From: Chloroflexota bacterium
GTDB taxonomy: Bacteria; Chloroflexota; Dehalococcoidia; SM23-28-2; RBG-16-64-32
Assembly (NCBI GenBank): GCA_005882985.1
Contig: VBEJ01000040.1
Location: 1-33,591, forward strand
Length of the DNA stretch: 33,591 bases
Reading direction: 5' to 3'
Numbering within the stretch: position 1 is the first letter of the stretch; each line of letters starts with the position of its first letter. The translations under genes were made by a program, and so were the position numbers. A model generated the notes under the pieces. It did not search any database. It saw nothing but the letters and a program-made list of their open reading frames with translations, and had not been told where the DNA came from. Shown one piece after another: positions 15,671 through 22,325 of the stretch.

Positions 15671-16276
15671 ATTTACGCCGTAATAAGAACCGGTGGCAGG
15701 CAATATCGCGTCGAGACCGATCAGGCCCTCGACGTTGACCGCCTAACCGTCGAAGCGGGCGCCACGGTCGAGTTCAGTCACGTGTTGCTGGTGGATGACG
15801 CCGGCCAAGTACAGCTGGGAACCCCTTTTGTGGAAGGCGCGCGCGTTGTCGCCGAAGTTATCGAGCACGGGAGGGACGCGAAGATACTCGTGTTCAAATA
15901 CAAGAATAAGACCCGCTACCGGCGGCGAAGGGGACACCGCCAGGCATACACCCGAGTGGCTGTCCGGCAAATCCTGACCGGCGGACGCCAGGCCACGGAG
16001 ATCGGAGAGAAGCCGGCACGAAGGCCCCGCCGGCGATCAACTACGGAGAAAAGCGAAGGGCCCGTTCTGGCTGAGTCCGAGGCGATTACCGAGGGAGTGC
16101 CTTCGCGGGCGGCCACCGCAGCAACGATGGAGGAAGCGCCTCCAACAGCGCACCGTGCTGCCCGCCCGCGAAGGACCGCGAAGCCATCCACCGAGACGGC
16201 GGATGAGGGATCAGGCGCAAAGGACGCGAAACCGGCGAGGCGGGCGAGAACCAAGAAAGTTGAGAGTGGAGAGTAG
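15671..16276 (+). CDS. rplU: Ribosomal protein bL21 with ATT start and long C-terminal extension
   Basis: A 201-residue reading of large-subunit protein L21. Residues 1-14 read (I/M)YAVIRTGGRQYRV, the canonical L21 N-terminus, and the first codon is ATT. The GGAGG ribosome site is 6 nt upstream. No ATG, GTG or TTG lies in frame between the upstream stop (15611) and this point; the ATG at 15658 is out of frame. The L21 core continues to about residue 103 (VFKYKNKTRYRRRRGHRQ), followed by about 95 residues rich in Ala, Arg, Lys, Glu and Thr with repeated ARRPRR-like blocks, probably disordered. The normal length is about 103. It is followed 7 nt later by rpmA. The family is certain; the ATT initiation is inferred from alignment and the ribosome site. 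Confidence 0.9.
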   Translation: MYAVIRTGGRQYRVETDQALDVDRLTVEAGATVEFSHVLLVDDAGQVQLGTPFVEGARVVAEVIEHGRDAKILVFKYKNKTRYRRRRGHRQAYTRVAVRQILTGGRQATEIGEKPARRPRRRSTTEKSEGPVLAESEAITEGVPSRAATAATMEEAPPTAHRAARPRRTAKPSTETADEGSGAKDAKPARRARTKKVESGE

Positions 16277-16282
16277 GGCAGG

Positions 16283-16543
16283 ATGGCACACAAGAAGAGT
16301 GGCGGCAGCGCCAAGAACGGGCGAGATTCTCAGTCCAAGCGACTGGGTGTGAAGCGCTTCGATGGAGAACTGGTCTTGCCCGGCACGATCATCGTGCGGC
16401 AGCGCGGCACTCGAGTGCACCCGGGTGTGAACGTTGGGTTGGGCCGCGACCACACCATCTTCGCTCTCACCGAGGGTAAGGTAAAGTTCGCGCCGTATAA
16501 TAAGGGAGGGCGAAAGAAAGTTAGTATCGTCCCGAGCGAGTAA
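16283..16543 (+). CDS. rpmA: Ribosomal protein bL27
   Basis: 86 residues starting [28 protein letters not shown], the standard L27 sequence. The glycine/lysine-rich N-terminal arm reaches toward the peptidyl-transferase centre of the ribosome. There is no N-terminal propeptide of the Firmicutes type. It follows rplU by 6 nt, the universal L21-L27 arrangement, and precedes rpmE by 6 nt. Confidence 0.98.
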   Translation: MAHKKSGGSAKNGRDSQSKRLGVKRFDGELVLPGTIIVRQRGTRVHPGVNVGLGRDHTIFALTEGKVKFAPYNKGGRKKVSIVPSE

Positions 16544-16549
16544 GGACTA

Positions 16550-16753
16550 ATGAAGGCAAAGATTCATCCAGAGTACGTGCAGGCCACCGTACATTGTGCT
16601 TCCTGTGGCACTACGTGGGAGACCCGCGCCACAAAACCGGATCTGCGCGTCGAGGTCTGCAGCAACTGCCACCCGTTCTTCACCGGCGAGCATCGAATCG
16701 TCGATACTGCCGGACGAGTGGAGCGCTTCAAGCGCCGCTACGGCATGAAGTAG
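16550..16753 (+). CDS. rpmE: Ribosomal protein bL31, zinc-binding type
   Basis: 67 residues (MKAKIHPEYVQATVHCASCG). Cys16, Cys19, Cys37 and Cys40 form the zinc site of the C+ form of L31, the form that is usually replaced under zinc starvation. The tail GRVERFKRRYG is typical. It sits in the rplU-rpmA-rpmE run and is followed by a GC-rich hairpin. Confidence 0.97.
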   Translation: MKAKIHPEYVQATVHCASCGTTWETRATKPDLRVEVCSNCHPFFTGEHRIVDTAGRVERFKRRYGMK

Positions 16754-16778
16754 GAACGCAGGAACAGGTCACGATTTC

Positions 16779-16802
16779 CGGGCCGGGGCCATCTCCGGCC
16801 CG
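16779..16802 (+). terminator. Possible weak terminator after rpmE
   Basis: CGGGCCGG (16779-16786) and CCGGCCCG (16795-16802) form a perfect 8-bp stem with an 8-nt loop, followed by ATTGTTGT. The T-tract is interrupted, so termination may be partial and allow some read-through into the DUF1385 gene 22 nt downstream. Confidence 0.45.
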
Positions 16803-16823
16803 ATTGTTGTAAAACGGTGGGAA

Positions 16824-17765
16824 ATGGCTGAGCGCCGGGTTTATTACGGGGGACAAGCGGTCATCGAGGGCGTGATGATCCGCGGCCCGACGAGCATGGC
16901 CATCGCCTGTCGCAAGCCAGACGGACAGATCCTCGTGCGCGAGCAGCCGCTGGGTGGCGCCTATACGGGCCCCTTGCGCCGCCTGCCTCTCGTACGAGGC
17001 ATCATCGTCATGTGGGAAACCCTGGCACTCGGTATCCGCGGGCTGGTCTTTTCCTCGAACGTCGCGATGGGCCAGGAAGATAACGAGATCAAGTCGCGCG
17101 CTCTGTGGGCGACCGCCTTCGCCTCGCTAGCATTGATCGCCATTATCTTCTTCGCCGGGCCTCTGCTGCTGGCGGACTGGCTCGAGAGCCTGGTGCACAA
17201 TCACTGGTTAGTCATCCTGATTGAGGGCGCGATCAGGCTCGGAGTCGTGGTTGGCTATATGGCGGCAATCGGACTGCTGCCGGATGTGCGCCGCATCTAC
17301 GCTTATCACGGGGCGGAACACAAGACCATACACGCGCTGGAAAAAGGCGACCCCCTCGAACCACGAGCGGTGCAGCGCTATTCAACTGCGCACGTGCGTT
17401 GCGGGACGAGCTTCCTGCTCACTGTTGTTGTTGTGAGTATCGTCGTGTTTGGGCTCGTTGGTGATCCGGACCTCTGGCTTCGCGTCGTGTCGCGCGTTGT
17501 GTTGATCCCGGTCATTGCGGCGATCGCATACGAACTCATCCGCCTCGGCGGTGCCTTCGAATCGAGCCCGGTGACGCGGGTGGTAATGTGGCCGAATCTG
17601 GTGCTCCAGTCGCTTACGACGCGACAACCGGATGATACGCAGGTGGAGGTCGCGATAAGTGCGCTCCAAGAGGTGCTTTACCGGGAGGGAGTGCTTGAGC
17701 GGGTAGCGCCCAAGTTCGCCGCCGAGGCCGAGGAAAATATTGAAGCGGCTCCGCCGCTCGACTAA
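16824..17765 (+). CDS. DUF1385 (YqhQ-like) membrane protein
   Basis: 313 residues. The opening YYGGQAVIEGVMIRGP, then PLVRGIIVMWETLALGIRGL, and AYHGAEHKTIHALEKG near 155-170 are hallmarks of the DUF1385/YqhQ family. About four to five hydrophobic helices (near 93-120, 126-152, 190-215 and 220-240) place it in the membrane. Its biochemical function is unknown. It commonly follows rpmE in Gram-positive and Chloroflexota-like genomes, matching this context. The ATG has a GGTGGGAA site. It converges with hisI, whose stop is one base beyond this gene's. Confidence 0.93.
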   Translation: MAERRVYYGGQAVIEGVMIRGPTSMAIACRKPDGQILVREQPLGGAYTGPLRRLPLVRGIIVMWETLALGIRGLVFSSNVAMGQEDNEIKSRALWATAFASLALIAIIFFAGPLLLADWLESLVHNHWLVILIEGAIRLGVVVGYMAAIGLLPDVRRIYAYHGAEHKTIHALEKGDPLEPRAVQRYSTAHVRCGTSFLLTVVVVSIVVFGLVGDPDLWLRVVSRVVLIPVIAAIAYELIRLGGAFESSPVTRVVMWPNLVLQSLTTRQPDDTQVEVAISALQEVLYREGVLERVAPKFAAEAEENIEAAPPLD

Positions 17766-17766
17766 G

Positions 17767-18081
17767 TTACGAAGCGTCGAGCTCTCGGTAGAAGCAAGAC
17801 CGCTCGCCGGTGTGGCAGGCCGGCCCCGTCGCCTCCACACGCACGACCAGCGCGTCTTCGTCGCAATCGTAGAGGATGCGCCGGACGTTCAAGTAGTTCC
17901 CGGATGTTTCGCCCTTCAGCATCAGCTTCTGGTGCTCGCGGCTGTAGCGCCACACTTGCCCGGACTCGCCGGTTCGCCGGACGGCTTCGTCATTCATCCA
18001 GAAGAGAGTGAGCACCTCGCCCGAATCGTCGTCCTGGATGATCGCGGGGATTAGACCACGGTGGTCATACTTGAGTGCCAT
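17767..18081 (-). CDS. hisI: Phosphoribosyl-AMP cyclohydrolase
   Basis: 104 residues; step 3 of histidine synthesis, opening the purine ring of PR-AMP. KGETSGNYLNV matches the substrate-binding motif, DCDEDAL supplies Asp metal ligands, and CHTGERSCF with the preceding Cys makes the zinc site. It is a stand-alone cyclohydrolase without the HisE pyrophosphatase domain, and hisE is not in the window. Last gene of the minus-strand his cluster, 28 nt after hisF. Confidence 0.96.
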   Translation of the reverse strand: MALKYDHRGLIPAIIQDDDSGEVLTLFWMNDEAVRRTGESGQVWRYSREHQKLMLKGETSGNYLNVRRILYDCDEDALVVRVEATGPACHTGERSCFYRELDAS

Positions 18082-18109
18082 CGATGTACCTTTCGTCAGC
18101 CGGCCGCGC

Positions 18110-18877
18110 CTAAAGCCGGACCGGAATGTCGCGCTCCGCGAGATATTGCTTCACGTCGCGGATTCTATGCGTCCCGAAGTGGAAGATGCTGGCCGCAAGC
18201 GCCGCATCTGCCTTGCCATTCACGAATGCTTCGTACATATGCTCAGGCTTTCCCGCGCCGCCGGACGCGATCACGGGCACTTGGACGGCCTCAGAGACGG
18301 CGCGCGTCAGCTCGAGGTCATATCCCTCTTGCGTGCCGTCTGCGTCCATGCACGTGATCAGAATTTCGCCGGCGCCCGCCTCAGCGCAGCGTCCTGCCCA
18401 CTCGACCGCGTCGATCTCGACCGGCGTGCCCCCTCCTACCCCGCCGTATGTGTGCACCTGCCAGCCGCCCGCTGCCGAACCCTTGGCATCGATGGCGACA
18501 ACGATGCATTGAGACCCGAAGCGCTCGGCCGCCTCTCGCACCAGATCAGCGTTCTCGACCGCGGCCGTGTTTATCGCCACCTTGTCCGCGCCGGACTCGA
18601 GCATCTGCCTCACGTCCTCAGGCGAACGGATGCCACCGCCGACCGTAAACGGTATGAAGACTTCATTCGCGATTCTCTGCACCATGTCGATCGCAGTGTC
18701 GCGTCGCTCAGGTGAAGCTCTTATGTCGAGAAAAACGAGCTCGTCCGCTCCCTCGTCGTTGTACGCACGCGCCAGCTCGACCGGGTCTCCCGCGTCCCGC
18801 AGGTTAAGGAATCGGATGCCTTTGACGACGCGTCCGTCGGCCACGTCGAAGCATGGAATGATGCGCTTAGTGAGCAT
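18110..18877 (-). CDS. hisF: Imidazole glycerol phosphate synthase, cyclase subunit
   Basis: A (beta-alpha)8-barrel that with HisH converts PRFAR to imidazole glycerol phosphate and AICAR. Starting at the ATG at 18877 ([12 protein letters not shown]) gives 255 residues and places the catalytic Asp at position 11, the family numbering; the second catalytic Asp is in [12 protein letters not shown] at 18889 would add four residues. Phosphate-binding VGGGIRS and ASGGAGK loops are present. It lies between the acyl-CoA dehydrogenase gene and hisI. Confidence 0.97.
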   Translation of the reverse strand: MLTKRIIPCFDVADGRVVKGIRFLNLRDAGDPVELARAYNDEGADELVFLDIRASPERRDTAIDMVQRIANEVFIPFTVGGGIRSPEDVRQMLESGADKVAINTAAVENADLVREAAERFGSQCIVVAIDAKGSAAGGWQVHTYGGVGGGTPVEIDAVEWAGRCAEAGAGEILITCMDADGTQEGYDLELTRAVSEAVQVPVIASGGAGKPEHMYEAFVNGKADAALAASIFHFGTHRIRDVKQYLAERDIPVRL

Positions 18878-18893
18878 AGCCGTCGCCACCCGC

Positions 18894-20177
18894 CTAGAAG
18901 ACGGTATCGCCGCGGAGCATCTGGCGGGCGATGGTACGTCGCTGGATCTCTCCCGTCCCGTCCGGAATTCGTAGCGTGCGGGCGACGCGAAAGCCTTCGT
19001 TCAGCGGCATTTCGTTGGTGAGGCCCATTCCGCCGTGCACCTGTATCGCTCGGTCGTAGCACTCTTGCGTCTTCTCAACGGCATAGGCCTTGGCAATCGA
19101 TATTTCCTTCACTGGGAGCCGGCCCGTCTGCGGAAACGTCTCGACCAGTGCCGCCGTCTGAAGAACCATGTATTTCATGGTAAAGATATCAATCGCCATG
19201 TCCGCGAGCATGAACTGAATGGCCTGGTACTCGGATATCGGCTTGCCGAAGCTCATTCTCTGCTGGGCGTACTCCAACGAGCGGTCGAGCGCATAGCCAC
19301 ACATGCCTATGCAGTTGGCGCTGATCGATATGCGACCCTCTGAGATGCCGAGCATGGCGATCTGGAAGCCCTGGTCCTGCACTCCGATGAGGCGATCCGC
19401 CGGAACGCGCAGGTTGTCGAAGGACATCGAGCCGCAATCGCCGCCCTGGTGGCCCATCACTGGCAGCACGCCGTCGAATGTGTAGCCGTCGGCGGCGGTC
19501 TCGACAAAAAAAGCGCTGATGCCGCCCTTGCGTTCCGCCATTAGGTCATCGTTGGTGATTGCGAAGACGACGGCATAATCGGCGTACGGCGAGTTCGTGA
19601 TCCACTGCTTGCTGCCGTTGATCACCCAGTCGTCACCGTCCCGCTTTGCGCGTGTGTTGATGCCCCATACGTCCGATCCGGCATCAGCCTCGCTGAGGGC
19701 GAAACATACCATCTTCTCGCCCGCCGAAATGGCCGGAAGGTAATCTTTGCGAACGGAATCGCTGACGGACACGAGCATGTGCGACGGTCCGTCCACGAAC
19801 GAGGCAATCGTCGGCTGTGTAAGAAATCCCTTTGCCCATGTGATGAGTGGGCGTCCGGGGCCGTAGCGGCGGTAGAGCGCCTCTTCCACAAACACCATCG
19901 ATCGTACTCCCAGACCATCGCCGCCGACGCTCTCCGGCGCGAACATTGCGTAGTAGCCAGCCCTGGCGGACTTCATCCGCACCTGGCGTTTGGCGTCGAT
20001 GATCTCTTGGACAGCGCGCCCCCTCTCGTCGAAGAACTTTCGCTCGTCGACAAGCACCTGCCCCATCTGCTGCTCCATCGGTAGCACTTCTGAATCGACG
20101 AACTGGTGCATTCCGCTGACAGCGCCTTTCACGAGATCACGAATATCTTCAGGGATGCCGACATCGGCTGCAGCCAT
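18894..20177 (-). CDS. Acyl-CoA dehydrogenase, inside the his cluster
   Basis: 427 residues from the ATG at 20177, which has a GGAGGAGG site 6 nt upstream; a longer frame to 20249 lacks such support. It is an FAD enzyme that oxidises acyl-CoA thioesters. The [11 protein letters not shown] and [11 protein letters not shown] segments bind FAD and substrate; [19 protein letters not shown] and [15 protein letters not shown] are the C-terminal signatures. The usual catalytic Glu in YEGT is replaced by Asp406 (IPDGTGEI), and I see no Glu at the isovaleryl-type alternative site. Chain length and substrate cannot be told. It interrupts hisA-hisF, with about 87 nt on one side and under 20 nt on the other. 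Confidence 0.93.
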   Translation of the reverse strand: MAAADVGIPEDIRDLVKGAVSGMHQFVDSEVLPMEQQMGQVLVDERKFFDERGRAVQEIIDAKRQVRMKSARAGYYAMFAPESVGGDGLGVRSMVFVEEALYRRYGPGRPLITWAKGFLTQPTIASFVDGPSHMLVSVSDSVRKDYLPAISAGEKMVCFALSEADAGSDVWGINTRAKRDGDDWVINGSKQWITNSPYADYAVVFAITNDDLMAERKGGISAFFVETAADGYTFDGVLPVMGHQGGDCGSMSFDNLRVPADRLIGVQDQGFQIAMLGISEGRISISANCIGMCGYALDRSLEYAQQRMSFGKPISEYQAIQFMLADMAIDIFTMKYMVLQTAALVETFPQTGRLPVKEISIAKAYAVEKTQECYDRAIQVHGGMGLTNEMPLNEGFRVARTLRIPDGTGEIQRRTIARQMLRGDTVF

Positions 20178-20264
20178 TGTGAACCTCCTCCGCCCCCGGT
20201 TCGCGGCGGTCACACCGAAGTATACGGCGGGACGACACAGAGGCGCCACTTAAGTAAGCGACCG

Positions 20265-20996
20265 CTAAGACCGGACTGTCTCGATGGCATCCTCGAGACT
20301 TATGTCACCCGTATACAGCGCCTTGCCGATAATCGCGGCTTCTACTGGCCATGCAGCGAGCCGACGCAAGTCCTCGATCGAGGACAGGCCACCGGCGACG
20401 ATCAAGCGCATCGGGGAAGGCAAGCCGGATATGAATTCGACCAAGTCACGGAGGGCAGCGAGGTTGGGTCCGGTCAGAGTCGCGTCGCGCAGAATGTCGG
20501 TATAGATTATGCGGGCGACTCCCATCTCCGAGAGCTGCTTAACGAGATCGGTCGCCTCGATCATCGAGGCCTCAGTCCAGCCTTCCGTGGCCACGATTCC
20601 ATCTCGCGCGTCCACGCCGACAATCACGCGCTCACGGAAGAGCGCGATCCCGTTCACCAGCGTCGTCTGGTCTTTTACGGCCGTCGTACCGAGGACGACC
20701 CGATCAGCCCCGGCGTCCAGGTAGCTCTGAGCCGCCGCGATATCGCGAATGCCACCGCCCACTTGCACTGGCACATTGGAAGCGCCAAGAATCGCCTGCA
20801 CGGTAGCCTCGTTGCGGGGTTGGCCATCACGAGCGCCATCCAGGTCGACGACATGGAGGCGTCGAGCGCCAGCGGCCTGCCAACGTCCCGCAACTGCGAC
20901 CGGATCCTCATCGAAAACGGTCTCGCGAGCGTAGTCGCCCTGCTCGAGACGAACGCAACGCCCACCCCGGATATCGATAGCGGGGATGATCTGCAT
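20265..20996 (-). CDS. hisA: ProFAR isomerase (HisA)
   Basis: 243 residues; step 4 of histidine synthesis, an Amadori rearrangement on a (beta-alpha)8-barrel homologous to HisF. The catalytic Asp in IIPAIDIRGG (Asp8) and the second in TDILRDATLTGPN are present, along with phosphate loops QVGGGIRD and VAGGLSS. It could also act as PriA (bifunctional with TrpF), but nothing decides this. The stop of hisH is 10 nt upstream. Confidence 0.95.
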   Translation of the reverse strand: MQIIPAIDIRGGRCVRLEQGDYARETVFDEDPVAVAGRWQAAGARRLHVVDLDGARDGQPRNEATVQAILGASNVPVQVGGGIRDIAAAQSYLDAGADRVVLGTTAVKDQTTLVNGIALFRERVIVGVDARDGIVATEGWTEASMIEATDLVKQLSEMGVARIIYTDILRDATLTGPNLAALRDLVEFISGLPSPMRLIVAGGLSSIEDLRRLAAWPVEAAIIGKALYTGDISLEDAIETVRS

Positions 20997-21006
20997 ATTT
21001 GGCCGG

Positions 21007-21630
21007 CTAACTGACGCCGGCGGTCGTCGCGATCTTCAGAAAGTTGGCGTACATGCGCAGGCCCGCCTCGCCGCTCTTCTCCGGGTGAAACTGGGTGGCA
21101 ACGATGTTGTCGCGGGCGATAACCGAGGCGAAGTTCACGCCGTACTCGGTCTCGCCGATCACAATCTCGGGATCAGCGGGCCGCGGATAATACGAATGCA
21201 CGAAGTAGAAGTATGAGCCATCCCCAACGCCTTCGAATATCGGATGCTGCTTTACGATCCGCACTTGGTTCCAGCCCATGTGGGGTACCTTAAGCCCGTT
21301 GGCAAACCGGACGACGCGGCCCGGCAGAATGCCGAGGCATTCGTGCTCTCCACCCTCCTCGCTAACCTCGAATAGAGCCTGTTGGCCCATGCACACACCT
21401 AGGAACGGCCGTCCGGAAGAGATGTAGTCGTGGATCGGCTCGACGAAACCGCTCGCCCGCAGGTTCGACATCGTGTCCGCGGCCGCACCGACGCCCGGCA
21501 CGATCACCGCCTCGGCGTCGTCGAGGTAAGACGGATTGGACGTGACCAGAGGCCTCGTGCCAGCGTTTACGACCGCACGCGATACGCTGTGCAAATTGCC
21601 GGCACCGTAATCGACGACTACGACTTTCAT
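21007..21630 (-). CDS. hisH: Imidazole glycerol phosphate synthase, glutaminase subunit
   Basis: 207 residues, a class-I glutamine amidotransferase that feeds ammonia to HisF. The triad is Cys80 (LGVCMGQQ), His182 and Glu184 (QFHPEKS). VPGVGAA forms the oxyanion region. The ATG has no Shine-Dalgarno, and a TAGAAT box ends only 6 nt before it, indicating a leaderless mRNA. First gene of the his cluster, directly followed by hisA. Confidence 0.97.
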   Translation of the reverse strand: MKVVVVDYGAGNLHSVSRAVVNAGTRPLVTSNPSYLDDAEAVIVPGVGAAADTMSNLRASGFVEPIHDYISSGRPFLGVCMGQQALFEVSEEGGEHECLGILPGRVVRFANGLKVPHMGWNQVRIVKQHPIFEGVGDGSYFYFVHSYYPRPADPEIVIGETEYGVNFASVIARDNIVATQFHPEKSGEAGLRMYANFLKIATTAGVS

Positions 21631-21636
21631 AACGTC

Positions 21637-21645
21637 ATTCTAGCA
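21637..21645 (-). promoter_or_regulatory. Leaderless extended -10 promoter of hisH
   Basis: On the minus strand TGC and TAGAAT (21642-21637) make an extended -10 element whose last base is 6 nt from the hisH ATG, so transcription should begin at or beside the A of ATG. There is no Shine-Dalgarno. The remainder of the 21631-21732 spacer holds a short CGGG/CCCG hairpin near 21714-21728 and nothing else I can identify. Confidence 0.5.
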
Positions 21646-21732
21646 AACGCGAATTGGCCAGAATGGCACCGTCGAATTCGCAGCTCCCAGTTCCTGGTTA
21701 CTCGTCTAAGTCCCGGGGCTTGCTCCCGAGTC

Positions 21733-22230
21733 CTACTCAAGCATCCTCTGCATCCACGTAACGTCAATCCAGCGCTCGAATTTGTACCCCACCTCGCGCT
21801 CAACACCCACAATTTGGAAGCCGAAACGCTTGTGCAGCCGCAGGCTCGCCGGGTTGTCGCCCGCAATGCCGGCGATTATCGTGTGAAAGCCGTTTTCGGC
21901 GCCGACCTGCACGAGTCTCTGGGTTAGGGCGGTTCCGATTCCTTCAGCGTGACAATCCTTCTCCACGTAAACGGAATTTTCGGCGGTGTACCTGTACGCG
22001 GCCTTCGGGCGGAATGGGCGGAGACTAGCCCAGCCGACCACCTGGCCTGCTCGCTCGGCCACCAGGACTACATAGGGATAGGACGTCTCGCGGATCCACT
22101 CACGTTTCTCCTCGAGCGACTGCGGCTTGGTGTCGAAGGTGGCGGTCGTGTTGAGAATGGCGTCGTTGTAGATCTCGAGTATGCCGGGCAGGTCCGACTC
22201 AGTTGCGGGTCGAATCAGGGTTTCATCCAT
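21733..22230 (-). CDS. GNAT N-acetyltransferase, phosphinothricin-acetyltransferase-like
   Basis: 165 residues with the whole GNAT fold. The opening IRPATESDLPGILEIYNDAI and ENSVYVEKDCHAEGIGTALTQRLV (the acetyl-CoA binding loop) with GDNPASLRLHKRFGFQIVG match the Pat/Bar/MddA subgroup, which acetylate phosphinothricin, methionine sulfone or related amino-acid analogues. The true substrate is unknown. It precedes the his cluster on the same strand, but a 102-nt spacer with a separate hisH promoter suggests independent expression. A weak promoter (TTGCAC, 16 nt, TAATCT) lies just upstream of its ATG. Confidence 0.93.
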   Translation of the reverse strand: MDETLIRPATESDLPGILEIYNDAILNTTATFDTKPQSLEEKREWIRETSYPYVVLVAERAGQVVGWASLRPFRPKAAYRYTAENSVYVEKDCHAEGIGTALTQRLVQVGAENGFHTIIAGIAGDNPASLRLHKRFGFQIVGVEREVGYKFERWIDVTWMQRMLE

Positions 22231-22325
22231 TGTGCCATTAGATTACTCTCCCACTCGTGCTGTGCAAACGTTGTGCCAATTAAGCTTTGATTACGGGAGC
22301 CGCGCCGTAATACGCTAACGTTGCG

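Noticed and set aside
17767-18081. Unusual SGNYLNV motif in HisI
   Set aside because: As recalled, the E. coli enzyme has the closely similar SGNFLNV, so it is normal variation.
20106-21014. Long plus-strand open frame (302 codons) over hisA and the dehydrogenase start
   Set aside because: It spans two conserved minus-strand genes and has no recognisable motif.
21714-21728. CGGG/CCCG hairpin as terminator after the GNAT gene
   Set aside because: Only 4 bp of stem and no T-run on the minus strand; too weak to call.
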